This document shows positions 36,440 to 44,832 of a DNA stretch of 64,000 nt, in pieces. This DNA comes from BOG-908 sp964242595. GTDB lineage: Bacteria > Pseudomonadota > Alphaproteobacteria > Acetobacterales > Acetobacteraceae. A program made the translations under genes and the position numbers. Below the pieces are notes generated by a model. That model searched no databases. It was not told the origin of the DNA and saw only the letters and a program-made list of their open reading frames with translations. Position 1 is the first letter of the stretch. Each line of letters starts with the position of its first letter. Where the stretch lies: NCBI GenBank assembly GCA_964242595.1, contig CAXTBC010000010.1:1-64000 (forward strand), given 5' to 3'.

Positions 36440-38293
36440 ATGATCGCACCAGAACCCCATGGCCTCGCCGTCATCGAAGCCACCGTCGCCACCCTCCCGC
36501 TCTCCCCCGGCGTCTACCGCATGCTCGATGCCAAGGGCGAAGCCCTCTACGTCGGCAAAGCCCGCTCGCTGAAGAAACGCGTCGCCAACTACACCCAGAT
36601 CAACCGCCTCGAGGAACGCCTCCGCCGCATGGTCATGGACACGGTCTCCATGGAGATCGTCACCACCCACACCGAGGCCGAAGCCCTCCTCCTCGAAGCC
36701 AACCTCATCAAGCGCCTCAAGCCGCGCTACAACATCGTCCTCCGCGACGACAAATCGTACCCCTGGCTCATGCTCGCCGAAGACCACGCCTTCCCCCAGG
36801 TCACCAAACACCGCGGCAACCAGTCCCGCCCCGGCAGCTACTGGGGCCCCTTCGCGTCGGCCTGGGCCGTCAACCAGACCGTCAACGCCATGGAACGCCT
36901 CTTCCTGCTGCGCTCCTGCGCGGACACGGTGTTCGCCAACCGCTCCCGCCCCTGCCTGCTCCACCAGATCAAACGCTGCTCCGCCCCCTGCGTGGACCGC
37001 ATCAGCCGCGAGGACTACGCAGCCCTCGTGGCCCAGGCCAAAGCCTTCCTCTCCGGCAAGGTCGCCACCCTGCAACGCGAGCTCTCCGCCGAGATGGAAG
37101 CCGCCTCCGCCCGCATGGAGTACGAAACCGCCGCCGCCGTGCGCGACCGCATCCGCGCACTGACCCACGTCCAGGGCAGCGGCGTCATCAACCCCGCCAG
37201 CCTGACGGACGCCGACATCGTCGCCCTCTACCAGATCGCCGGCCAGTCCTGCGTCCAGGTCTTCTTCATCCGCGGCGGCCGCAACAACGGCAACCGCGCC
37301 CACTTCCCCGCCACCGTCAAGACCGACGAACCCGGCGAGATCCTCTCCGCCTTCATCGCCCAGTTCTACGACGACAAACCCCCGCCCGCCCTCATCCTCG
37401 CCAACCACACGCTGCCCGAAGGCGACCTCATCGCCGACGCCCTCTCGCTGAAAGCCAGCCGCCGCGTCGAGATCGCCGTCCCCCAGCGCGGCGAGAAACG
37501 CCAGGTCGTCGAACACGCCGAAACCAACGCCCGCGAGGCCCTCGAACGCCGCCTGGCCGAGTCCGCCGGCGTGGCCAAGCTGCTCGACGGCGTCGCCACC
37601 CTCTTCAACCTCGCCGCCCCGCCAGAACGCATCGAGACCTACGACAACAGCCACATCATGGGTTCCAACGCCTACGGCGTCATGGTCGTCGCCGGCCCCG
37701 AAGGCTTCCGCAAGAACGCCTACCGCAAATACACCATCCGCAGCGCCATCACCCCTGGCGACGATTTCGGCATGATGCGCGAAGTCCTCGAACGCCGTTT
37801 CACCCGCGCCCAAAAAGACCGCGAAGACGGCGCCCCCGCGACGGACTGGCCGGACATCGTGCTGATCGACGGCGGCGCCGGCCAATACTCCGCCGCCCGC
37901 GCCGTGCTGGACGATCTGGGCGTCACCGACACCACGCTCATCGCCATCGCCAAGGGCCCCGACCGCGACGCCGGCCGCGAGTGGTTCTTCACCGCCGAAA
38001 AACCCCCCTTCCAGCTCCCGCCCCGAGACCCGGTGCTGTACTACCTGCAACGCCTCCGCGACGAAGCCCACCGCTTCGCCATCACCACCCACCGCGCCGG
38101 CCGCTCGAAGGCCCTGGTGACGAGCGAGCTGGACGAGGTGCCCGGCATCGGCTCAGCTCGCAAGCGCGCGCTGCTCAACCATTTCGGGAGTGCGCGCGGG
38201 GTGAAGCAGGCAGGGCTGGAGGACTTGCAGGCGGCGCCTGGGATTAACAAGGAGACGGCTAAGCGGGTTTACGCGTTTTTTCATATGAAGTGA
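36440..38293 (+). CDS. uvrC: Excinuclease ABC subunit C
   Basis: 617 residues. GIY-YIG nuclease at the N-terminus (LSPGVYRMLDAKGEALYVGK), UVR/UvrB-interaction motif near residues 215-250 (MEYETAAAVRDRIRAL), the RNase-H-like C-terminal nuclease core (ETYDNSHIMG, IVLIDGGAGQYSAA, DEAHRFAITTHR) and a terminal helix-hairpin-helix pair (VPGIGSARKRALL, APGINKETAKR). It makes both incisions around UvrB-bound lesions. ATG 36440 fits the usual N-terminus. It is expressed apart from uvrA and uvrB, as in most alphaproteobacteria. Confidence 0.97.
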   Translation: MIAPEPHGLAVIEATVATLPLSPGVYRMLDAKGEALYVGKARSLKKRVANYTQINRLEERLRRMVMDTVSMEIVTTHTEAEALLLEANLIKRLKPRYNIVLRDDKSYPWLMLAEDHAFPQVTKHRGNQSRPGSYWGPFASAWAVNQTVNAMERLFLLRSCADTVFANRSRPCLLHQIKRCSAPCVDRISREDYAALVAQAKAFLSGKVATLQRELSAEMEAASARMEYETAAAVRDRIRALTHVQGSGVINPASLTDADIVALYQIAGQSCVQVFFIRGGRNNGNRAHFPATVKTDEPGEILSAFIAQFYDDKPPPALILANHTLPEGDLIADALSLKASRRVEIAVPQRGEKRQVVEHAETNAREALERRLAESAGVAKLLDGVATLFNLAAPPERIETYDNSHIMGSNAYGVMVVAGPEGFRKNAYRKYTIRSAITPGDDFGMMREVLERRFTRAQKDREDGAPATDWPDIVLIDGGAGQYSAARAVLDDLGVTDTTLIAIAKGPDRDAGREWFFTAEKPPFQLPPRDPVLYYLQRLRDEAHRFAITTHRAGRSKALVTSELDEVPGIGSARKRALLNHFGSARGVKQAGLEDLQAAPGINKETAKRVYAFFHMK

Positions 38294-38311
38294 GAGCGAA
38301 GGAAAAAAGGA

Positions 38312-38362
38312 AGAAAGCGCTTCTTTTTTGAAAAAAAGAAGCAAAAAACTTTTGCCTTATTA
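38312..38362. repeat. Family B hairpin repeat, copy 7 (single arm)
   Basis: GCGCTTCTTTTTTG with AAAAAAAGAAGCAAAAAACT, 19 nt after the uvrC stop. AT-rich foreign-looking DNA begins straight after it. Confidence 0.75.
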
Positions 38363-38428
38363 TTCTCCTTTTGAGAAATGAATGTATCGCATCGTCGGAT
38401 GAGTAATTGCCTGGCAGATCCTCAGTTT

Positions 38429-39988
38429 TCACTGCGGTATAACAAATCTATATGAGTATGATGGCGCTGTTTCGCCATTTACTCTTTTCACTTTTTCAAT
38501 AATTTTTCGGTCAGTTAGCCTCCGCACATATTTCTGCGCTGTTGGCCGAGATCGTCCCGTTATGCTTGCAGCCTTCGTTATGGTTATGAACTCGTATTCA
38601 ACAAGATAGCCAAGAATTTGTCTTTCCTCTCGTTCGAGCTTAGCAAATTCTTCTTCACCCATTTGCGTTATAACGCTATCGCCAGCCCCGCTGCTATGCC
38701 CCTCTATCGGCGTGTTGCGAAGAGTGACATGTACCTGGTGCGCGCTGGCTTCAATTTGCACGAACTTAGGAGCCGGAAGATTTGCTCTGGTCATTTCCGT
38801 CAGCATTCGTCTAGTTCCCTCATAGCCGCAATGCGTCAAATCCAGATGCATCATAGCATCCATAAGAACTCGATTACGTGGATTGTGCGATTCATAAATG
38901 GATTGAGACGTAGTTGGTGGAACAAATCCACCCGGACTCTCGACCACAATCCTGTCGTTGAACATTTTCACAAAAATATTTTGAGCTTTGAGGTTGTACG
39001 AACGATGACCAACTGCGTTCACGACTGCCTCGTACCAGGCAGCCTCGGGATACTCTTGTCGGCGCTCGAGCTTAGACCCCGTGAGTCTTTGATAAGACCG
39101 TATTTGAGAACTTATTTTTTGACGCGCTTGCTCAAGCATCTTTGGGATCGGACCGTCAGCGTAGCTGTCAAAAATTACGTTCAAATCTTTGCCAAATTCT
39201 TCTTTGGTTCCGTCATAGCGAAGTATCCTTATCATCGAACCTGGTATCACAGCACAGGGATCATGCGCAAACAGGAGAGCACATGCTAAGTTTGGAGAGA
39301 ACTTCCCGTTTCTACGTTTTCCAAGGCGTGCTAATTCCAATAATTCCGTGTCGGTCTTGGAGTCACTAAATTTTCTATAATCCGTAAATGCCTCACCAAA
39401 GCGATGTATCTGATCTAGATTGAAGTCATCTGGATACATCAAGTTAACGGCTTCCAGCTCGTTTCTTATCTCTCCCTTCGCAATCCCCAGTTCCCGCCGG
39501 AGAATATCGTTCATCTTAATTTTACTACTCCCCTCTCGAACGAAGGCCTCGTGGGAGCTTGTTTCAACAACTTTATCATCACGGTAAAGTACACGGTAAG
39601 CTAAGATAAAGTCCTGCTCACCTTTGTCGTTAATGACAGGAACTTCTTTGCTCGTGAAACGAGCATCTGAACAATAACGGGAAAGATACTCTAAATCATT
39701 CTTCTTATCGTTCCCTAATTTCAAAAGTCCACTTATTATCCCATTATTCTCTACTCCAACCAGAAGCACTCCACCTTCCGGCTGAGTATTAGCCCACATC
39801 GAAAGGTATTCACCAAGAACTTTGGGATCGACTTTACCGCTCTTGCGTTCAACACGGCGATTTTCGACGAAGATCGGGACAGTTCTTGTGTCAAGGGCAT
39901 CGTAGATGCTGTCAGCCGATCGAAGCTGATCTAGCTCCGGCTTAATGTCTATAGATAAAAGACTTAACAGACTAAGTTGTTCAACCAC
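38429..39988 (-). CDS. AlbA_2 / HATPase-type putative transcriptional regulator in an AT-rich insert
   Basis: 519 residues. N-terminal AlbA_2 (Schlafen-type) domain: ENRRVERKSGKVDPKVLGEY, SMWANTQPEGGVLLVGVENN and EAFVREGSS. The middle resembles the HATPase_c_4 region of RecG-like regulators (PEAAWYEAVVNAVGHRSYN, then RIVVESPGGFVPP). The C-terminus is a winged helix (ITKAASITGRSRPTAQKYV). The coding sequence is much richer in A and T than its neighbours and uses codons rare in them, so it was probably acquired by transfer. It starts with GTG. Such proteins are widespread as orphan regulators and also occur in defence islands; no partner gene is present here. Confidence 0.8.
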   Translation of the reverse strand: MVEQLSLLSLLSIDIKPELDQLRSADSIYDALDTRTVPIFVENRRVERKSGKVDPKVLGEYLSMWANTQPEGGVLLVGVENNGIISGLLKLGNDKKNDLEYLSRYCSDARFTSKEVPVINDKGEQDFILAYRVLYRDDKVVETSSHEAFVREGSSKIKMNDILRRELGIAKGEIRNELEAVNLMYPDDFNLDQIHRFGEAFTDYRKFSDSKTDTELLELARLGKRRNGKFSPNLACALLFAHDPCAVIPGSMIRILRYDGTKEEFGKDLNVIFDSYADGPIPKMLEQARQKISSQIRSYQRLTGSKLERRQEYPEAAWYEAVVNAVGHRSYNLKAQNIFVKMFNDRIVVESPGGFVPPTTSQSIYESHNPRNRVLMDAMMHLDLTHCGYEGTRRMLTEMTRANLPAPKFVQIEASAHQVHVTLRNTPIEGHSSGAGDSVITQMGEEEFAKLEREERQILGYLVEYEFITITKAASITGRSRPTAQKYVRRLTDRKIIEKVKRVNGETAPSYSYRFVIPQ

Positions 39989-40073
39989 CTCTTACCTCAA
40001 ACACGTTTCAGATGAACCCAGCCTCACGATGTGCATAGATCGCTAAGTGAGCTTGTGTCCATTATGTAAGCTA

Positions 40074-40514
40074 TTAGCGCCCCACCCCAACAGTCATCTT
40101 AAAATCCCCCCCACCCGACTTCGTCCCCAAAACAATCAAATACTTCCCCCCACTCGGCAAAACCCCAGACCATCCCCCAGCATTCTCACCCTCCGCCGCC
40201 CCCTTCAACGCCGTCCCCGCAAACCGGTAATCGCCGTCCACCTTGCTCACGCCCCACCCCGGCGCGTAAGCCTGCATCACCACGTTGTCGGCGGGGCTCG
40301 CCAGCTTCACCGTCATCACCTGGCCGCGCCCCGCCGCCAGCGTCCAGCAGCTCAACTCGCCGCGCGCAATCCCGCCCTCCCGCACCGCCGAGGCCGCGCC
40401 CTTGGCGAATTGGATCGCCACCGGCGCGTCGCAGGAAGCCGCCTTCGCGGTCAGACACGGCACCATGAACCCTGCCGCAACCATCATCGGTACCAGTCGA
40501 CAAGCTACAATCAC
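40074..40514 (-). CDS. Secreted small protein, PPC-like beta-sandwich
   Basis: 146 residues from a GTG that overlaps the stop of the preceding gene (GTGA). The new N-terminus then reads as a signal peptide (VACRLVPMMVAAGFMV with cleavage near TAKA). The mature part ends with the pattern GWSGVLPSGGKYLIVLGT..GGGDFKMTVGV, which resembles bacterial pre-peptidase C-terminal (PPC) beta-sandwich domains; two cysteines (SCDAP, LSCWTL) could form a disulfide. It is the third gene of a tightly overlapping minus-strand operon with two unknown proteins. Function unknown; the fold assignment is tentative. Confidence 0.6.
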   Translation of the reverse strand: MIVACRLVPMMVAAGFMVPCLTAKAASCDAPVAIQFAKGAASAVREGGIARGELSCWTLAAGRGQVMTVKLASPADNVVMQAYAPGWGVSKVDGDYRFAGTALKGAAEGENAGGWSGVLPSGGKYLIVLGTKSGGGDFKMTVGVGR

Positions 40515-41005
40515 GCAGTAGTTCCAGGGCGTCCATACAACCGTGTAGTCTCGACACCTGCTTTGAACGCCCCCGTCAGCGACCGTGCTAATGCGAATAT
40601 AAGCAAAGCAATGGACAGCAACGCACACACTCGCAATGCCGGCGAGCCGAAAGCCGAAGCGCTGAGAATGTCGCTTTCGCCTGTCAAGCCAAACGAGTAA
40701 GCCAGCAGCAGCACGTCAAGTAACAGCACCACCGCTACATAGTAGGCCACACGCCGTAATGCCCAGCTCAGCGGCGCAATAATGCATCCAAGCCATACGT
40801 AGGACAGGAACCGGAACACCGTTACGACCGTCACAAACAAGGGCGCCTGAACGGCAGCGTCGGCCCCATGCCGGGCTGAAAACGCCATGGAAAACAGCAC
40901 GGACCCGAACAAAGTCGCGAAAATCACCGCACCGCATCGCCCATCGATCCACCACCCGCCCCCGGCCGGGCGACGCGCGGCGGACACTTCTAAATCGTTT
41001 TTCAA
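40511..41005 (-). CDS. Multi-pass membrane protein of unknown function
   Basis: 164 residues with about four hydrophobic helices (CGAVIFATLFGSVLFSMAF, LFVTVVTVFRFLSYVWLGCI, VAYYVAVVLLLDVLLLAY, VCALLSIALLIFALA). The start is TTG overlapping the stop of the upstream gene (TTGA), and its own stop overlaps the GTG of the next gene. No family motif was recognised. It is predicted to sit in the inner membrane. The tight coupling suggests a complex with the glycine-zipper protein upstream, but that is inference. Confidence 0.6.
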   Translation of the reverse strand: MKNDLEVSAARRPAGGGWWIDGRCGAVIFATLFGSVLFSMAFSARHGADAAVQAPLFVTVVTVFRFLSYVWLGCIIAPLSWALRRVAYYVAVVLLLDVLLLAYSFGLTGESDILSASAFGSPALRVCALLSIALLIFALARSLTGAFKAGVETTRLYGRPGTTA

Positions 41006-41895
41006 TTGGCCAACGCAATCGTAAACGTCGGAAACGGCGGCAAAGCGTCGACTGCCTCTCGCACAACACCCCCCATTGCACTGCCCGCCAACCCGATCCC
41101 GGCCCCAACTGCGTTCAGCAATTCAACCCGCACACTCGGGGTAAGCAAAACCTCCCGCACGATCTTGGCGCCACTGGCAACCACACCGGCGCTCCGCGCA
41201 CCTGCGGCAGCCGCCGTCGTCGCTTCTAAAAGCGCCCGAGCCGACGTCACCGCCGTTCGTGGCACGCTGACAACCCCAATAGCGTCCTGCACCCAATTGG
41301 AGTAGTAGTACGCTGGATTACTGTCCATTTTCGCGTTCAGATCGTGTCGATTGCGGGTCTCGTTAAGCACCCGCACGCCGCTTTCTAGGCAACTCACGCT
41401 CGCCGCCCCGGAAGCCGTCGCATCGAACGCCACAAGCGAGATCAAAGCCCATCCCACCGGCCCGCTGACGAAAGCACCCGCAACCAGCCCGACCCAGCCG
41501 ATCACCGCCGCCGCACAGCCGAGCCCGCCCACGATCGCCTCGTGCCGCAACGCGTCGCTCGCACCCGGCGGCGGTGCCGCGGGCGTGCCGCTCGGCGGCG
41601 CACCGAACAGCACGAACACCGTCAGGTCGCCAGGTCGTGCCGGCAGGCGAACCTGCCGCATGGCACCCGTGGAAGACCTGAACACGATCCCGACGCCCAG
41701 GAAGTCGCGCACCTTGTCCACCGACTGCGCCACCAACCGCCCCACCACAGGATTGCGCGCATACTGATCGGAAGCAGCGTCTTCCTTCAGCCGTGCCAAA
41801 ATCGGATTGGTCGACAGGCTGTAAGGCTGACCGCCAAACAGCGTGCCTGATCCCGGGGCCGCCGAGCCGGAACGGCTGCCAACAAACTCGGACAC
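41002..41895 (-). CDS. Unknown protein with central glycine-zipper hydrophobic region
   Basis: 297 residues, GTG start behind GGAG. The N-terminal 100 residues are soluble (FVGSRSGSAAPGSG, QYARNPVVGRLVAQSVDKVR). The centre (about 115-165) is hydrophobic and Gly/Ala-rich (AIVGGLGCAAAVIGWVGLVA). A polar stretch with DSNPAYYYSNWVQDAIGVV follows, and the C-terminus is again Gly/Ala-rich. The layout recalls membrane-inserting exported proteins, but no family was recognised and no secretion signal is seen. It is the first gene of the three-gene operon. Its 5' end overlaps a plus-strand peptidoglycan-binding fragment. Confidence 0.6.
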   Translation of the reverse strand: MSEFVGSRSGSAAPGSGTLFGGQPYSLSTNPILARLKEDAASDQYARNPVVGRLVAQSVDKVRDFLGVGIVFRSSTGAMRQVRLPARPGDLTVFVLFGAPPSGTPAAPPPGASDALRHEAIVGGLGCAAAVIGWVGLVAGAFVSGPVGWALISLVAFDATASGAASVSCLESGVRVLNETRNRHDLNAKMDSNPAYYYSNWVQDAIGVVSVPRTAVTSARALLEATTAAAAGARSAGVVASGAKIVREVLLTPSVRVELLNAVGAGIGLAGSAMGGVVREAVDALPPFPTFTIALAN

Positions 41896-42130
41896 TGGCT
41901 CACTCCATCTCGTCCAACCAGATTGGCAAGTTTCGGTTCAACAAGGAAGTCCCCACTCACCATGGGGCCACAAGGGCTTCCCCGTCCTCGCGGACGGCAG
42001 CTTCGGCACCCGCACCACCGAGGCCGTGCGCGCCTTCCAGCACAAGCAGAACCTGGCCGCCGACGGTATCGTCGGCCGCCAGACCTGGCACCGCCTCGCC
42101 ACCGACCCGCCCCCGACCTACTACGCCTGA
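41843..42130 (+). CDS. Peptidoglycan-binding domain (PGBD) protein, short, possibly a fragment
   Basis: 95 residues from the first ATG. The C-terminal half is a good PG_binding_1 repeat: VLADGSFGTRTTEAVRAFQH, then LAADGIVGRQTWHRLA. The part that should precede it (V..LQ..L) is replaced by unrelated residues, so about half of the domain's N-terminal helix is missing. The chosen start overlaps the first codons of the opposite-strand gene by about 50 nt, so the true gene may be shorter or a remnant. No enzymatic domain is attached. If expressed, it would bind cell-wall peptides, but no signal peptide is visible. Confidence 0.45.
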   Translation: MPDPGAAEPERLPTNSDTGSLHLVQPDWQVSVQQGSPHSPWGHKGFPVLADGSFGTRTTEAVRAFQHKQNLAADGIVGRQTWHRLATDPPPTYYA

Positions 42131-42180
42131 CACCGCGTTTCCGCTTGCCCAGCCCCCGACTAAATTCCTATCATCCCCAC

Positions 42181-42849
42181 ATGATCGCAGCCCGCCACCT
42201 ACGCGCCCAAGCGGACAACAACCCCGCCAACCACCCCCACCTCACCACGCGGGAGAGGGACCGCAAGGCCCACATCGTCGGCACCGCAACCACGCTCATG
42301 GCCACCTACGGCCGCCACAACGTCACCATGGGCACCTTCGCCATCGCGCTGCACATGGCGCCCGCCACCATCCGCCGCCACTTCGCGGACCTCGACACGC
42401 TGCTGGCCGAAATCCTCGTCCGCCACCTCAAGGAACTCTGCGCGGCCATCGGCGCCGTCGCGTGGGACACGCCGAACCTGCACGCCGCCCGCCGCGCCAT
42501 CTACCTGCGCGCCACCCGCACCGGCTGCAACGCTCACGTCGCCCGCCACACTTTGCTGCTACGGGACCGCCACCTCCTCCCGCCAGACCTGCTCGAACCC
42601 ATCGAGCAGTTCCGCCTGCAGATCGGCCAGATGCTCGCCGGCCCGGACGCCGAGATCGCGCTCACCCTGCTTGACGAACCCAACCTCCACGCCCCGCAGA
42701 TCGAGGCCATGCTCGCCGCCCTGCCTGCGCCCGTAATCGAACCGCCTATCGTGTTGAAGGCAGTTCAGGCAAGGCAGGAAAGCCAAGAGTTCTTTTTTGA
42801 AAAAAAGAACCAAAAAACTTTTGCTCCCGAGCTTCACGCTTCCGGATAG
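42181..42849 (+). CDS. TetR-like transcriptional regulator with repeat-derived C-terminus
   Basis: 222 residues. N-terminal helix-turn-helix of TetR type: HIVGTATTLMATYGRHNVTM then IALHMAPATIRRHFADLDTL. The ligand domain is short and not similar to a known subgroup. The last 25 or so codons lie inside a family B repeat (tail FFFEKKNQKTFAPELHASG), so either the protein has gained this tail or the true stop was lost. No target operator could be identified. It is divergent from nothing; the SDR/TesB operon ends on the other side of the repeat. Confidence 0.65.
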   Translation: MIAARHLRAQADNNPANHPHLTTRERDRKAHIVGTATTLMATYGRHNVTMGTFAIALHMAPATIRRHFADLDTLLAEILVRHLKELCAAIGAVAWDTPNLHAARRAIYLRATRTGCNAHVARHTLLLRDRHLLPPDLLEPIEQFRLQIGQMLAGPDAEIALTLLDEPNLHAPQIEAMLAALPAPVIEPPIVLKAVQARQESQEFFFEKKNQKTFAPELHASG

Positions 42850-42905
42850 GATCGCGACAGCACGGACAAAAGCTTTTTGCTTCTTTTTCTCGAAAAAGAA
42901 GGCCT
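42775..42905. repeat. Family B hairpin repeat, copy 8 (two inverted arms)
   Basis: Left arm TTCTTTTTTGAAAAAAAGAA with CCAAAAAACTTTTGC; centre with CGCGACAGCACGG; right arm ACAAAAGCTTTTTGCTTC with TTTTTCTCGAAAAAGAAGG. The left arm is translated as the end of the TetR-like gene; the right arm ends at the SDR stop. Confidence 0.8.
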
Positions 42906-42908
42906 TGC

Positions 42909-43772
42909 TTACCCTGCCTTCTCCAACTCGCTCTGCCCCTGCGCCCAGGAACTTTCAGGAACAATAGCCCCCGCAGCGTCCCCGATCTCACCCCACCTTG
43001 CAGCCACCTGCTCCGCCGCGTCGTCACCCACCCCCACGTGGATCCCACGCGTCAGCGTCACATGCGCCTGCTCGTAGCTGCCGCCGCCCGCGCACAAGAT
43101 CGTCCGCGTCGGCGCGTCCTCGCCCACCAGCGCCACCAGCCCCGGACTCACCGAGGCCGGCGTCAGCTTCGCGATCAGCTCGGGCGCCAGCAGCCCCTCC
43201 ATCATCCGCGTCGCCGCCGTCGGCGCCAGGCAGTTCACCCGGATGTTGTTCTTCTGCCCCTCGATCGCCAGCGTCTGCATCAGTCCCACCAGCGCCATCT
43301 TCGCAGCACCGTAATTCGCCTGCCCGAAATTGCCGTACAACCCGGAAGACGACGTCGTCATCACGATCCGCCCGTAATTCTGCGCCCGCATGATGTCCCA
43401 CACCGCCTTGGTGCAGTACGCCGCACCCATCAGGTGCACGTCCATCACCAGGCGGAAATCCGCCATGTCCATCTTGGTGAAACTCTTGTCGCGCAGGATG
43501 CCCGCGTTGTTCACCAGGATGTCCACCCGCCCCCAGCGCTCCATCGCACCGGCCACCATCGCCTGCATCGCCTCGAAATCCGCCACCGACGCGCCGTTGG
43601 CCATCGCCTCGCCGCCCGCCGCCGCAACCTCGTCAGCCACCGCCTGCGCCGAACCCAGATCGTTCACCACAACCTTGGCACCGCGCTTGGCCAGCAACAG
43701 CGCGTGCGCCCGCCCCAGCCCGCCACCCGCACCCGTCACGATGGCCACCCGGCCGGTAAGATCAATCGTCAT
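42909..43772 (-). CDS. SDR-family 3-hydroxyacyl-CoA-dehydrogenase-type oxidoreductase
   Basis: 287 residues. Rossmann loop TGAGGGLGRAHAL, NNAGILRD, catalytic Ser (TTSSSGLYGN), Tyr and Lys in YGAAKMALVG. The sequence and the C-terminal extension beyond the usual 250 residues resemble the dehydrogenase unit of peroxisomal-type multifunctional enzymes. It would oxidise a 3-hydroxyacyl-CoA. Its ATG overlaps the stop of the TesB gene (ATGA), so the two are co-translated. The thiolase gene upstream on the same strand could complete a beta-oxidation-like sequence. Confidence 0.9.
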   Translation of the reverse strand: MTIDLTGRVAIVTGAGGGLGRAHALLLAKRGAKVVVNDLGSAQAVADEVAAAGGEAMANGASVADFEAMQAMVAGAMERWGRVDILVNNAGILRDKSFTKMDMADFRLVMDVHLMGAAYCTKAVWDIMRAQNYGRIVMTTSSSGLYGNFGQANYGAAKMALVGLMQTLAIEGQKNNIRVNCLAPTAATRMMEGLLAPELIAKLTPASVSPGLVALVGEDAPTRTILCAGGGSYEQAHVTLTRGIHVGVGDDAAEQVAARWGEIGDAAGAIVPESSWAQGQSELEKAG

Positions 43773-44602
43773 CCTTGCTTCCTCTCTTCCTTCATGCGTC
43801 GCGCAAGAAACTCCTGCGCCACGCTGGCAACAAGCAAACCATCCCGCGTGAACACCGCTCCCTGCGAGAACCCTCGCCCCTGCCCCGCACTGGGCGTCCG
43901 TTGCACGTGCAGCATCCACCCGTTCACGTCGGCTTCCCGATGAAACCACATGCTGTGGTCCAGGCTCGCCACCTGCAGCGCCTCGCCACCCATCCGGCGA
44001 TGGTTCAACAGCCCGGCATGCACCAGCCCCACGTCGGATGCGAACCCGATTACCCCCTGATGCACCGCTTGCCCGCCCGTCACCGGCGCCCGCGGCCGCA
44101 CCCAGATCGCCCTGGCCGGCTGCGCGCCGCCAGGCTCGGCGGCGGGCAGATCGACCGGCCGCGCGTCCAGCATTACCTCGGGCAGGAACCGCCGCACTGT
44201 CTTGCAGCGTGCCAGCGCGTTGCGGTCGCGTGTCACCGCCTGGTCCTCCAAGCCCTCGGGGGGCGGCAGGTCCGGCATTGCCATCGCGTGCTCCGGCCCC
44301 TCGTCTCCGTCATGATGCGAGCTAAGTCCCGCCCACAACAACTTCTCGCCCTGCCTGATCTCCGTCTGCCGCGTGGCGAAACTTCCGCCATCCCGCGTCC
44401 GCTCCACGGCCACGTCGAACGGCACTTCCATGGCACCCACCCCGATGAAGAACCCATGCAGCGCATGGCACCGCCGCGTCCCCGCCGACCCGGCCACGAT
44501 CGCCTGGCCGATCAGCACGCCACCGAACAACCGCGGCTCGTCGGTGCGCGGCACGGCGGGGGCGGCGACACCGGTCAGGTTGAACAGTTCGTCAAACGTC
44601 AT
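43769..44602 (-). CDS. tesB: Acyl-CoA thioesterase, TesB type
   Basis: 277 residues, double hot-dog fold. Typical stretches: RLFGGVLIGQAIVAG, HALHGFFIGVG, FATRQTEIRQGEKLLWAGLS and the late SLDHSMWFHRE, which carries the catalytic Asp region of TesB. It hydrolyses acyl-CoA to free acid and CoA. It is coupled to the downstream SDR gene by a 4 nt overlap. Between it and the thiolase gene upstream lie about 230 nt including a family B repeat, so transcription may be separate. Confidence 0.88.
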   Translation of the reverse strand: MTFDELFNLTGVAAPAVPRTDEPRLFGGVLIGQAIVAGSAGTRRCHALHGFFIGVGAMEVPFDVAVERTRDGGSFATRQTEIRQGEKLLWAGLSSHHDGDEGPEHAMAMPDLPPPEGLEDQAVTRDRNALARCKTVRRFLPEVMLDARPVDLPAAEPGGAQPARAIWVRPRAPVTGGQAVHQGVIGFASDVGLVHAGLLNHRRMGGEALQVASLDHSMWFHREADVNGWMLHVQRTPSAGQGRGFSQGAVFTRDGLLVASVAQEFLARRMKEERKQG

Positions 44603-44614
44603 CGGATATCCAGG

Positions 44615-44668
44615 AAAGGAAGAAAGGCCTTCTTTTGAAGAAAAGAAGCAAAAACTTTTGTCAATTTC
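44615..44668. repeat. Family B hairpin repeat, copy 9 (single arm)
   Basis: GGCCTTCTTTTGAAG with AAAAGAAGCAAAAACTTTTG, between the thiolase and tesB genes, both on the minus strand. It begins 13 nt upstream of the tesB start. The remaining 160 nt up to the thiolase stop shows nothing recognisable. Confidence 0.7.
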
Positions 44669-44832
44669 AGAGGGCGACTGGGCCGGCGCACGACAATGAA
44701 ACTCGATACTTTTCGCGTGCTGTCAGGAGAGAACCGATGCCACAAGCTTGTGACGGGACGCTGGTTAAACAGCGAACCGACACACGTTCCGGGCATCGGA
44801 TCGCCGTTCAAGCAACGTCGTCAGACAAGTCG

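Noticed and set aside
36251..38092. 613-codon open frame opposite uvrC
   Set aside because: Gly/Val/Ala-rich low-complexity translation; uvrC on the other strand is certain.
38429..39988. Calling the AlbA_2 gene a defence system
   Set aside because: No partner gene or effector domain is present; only composition and family hint at it.
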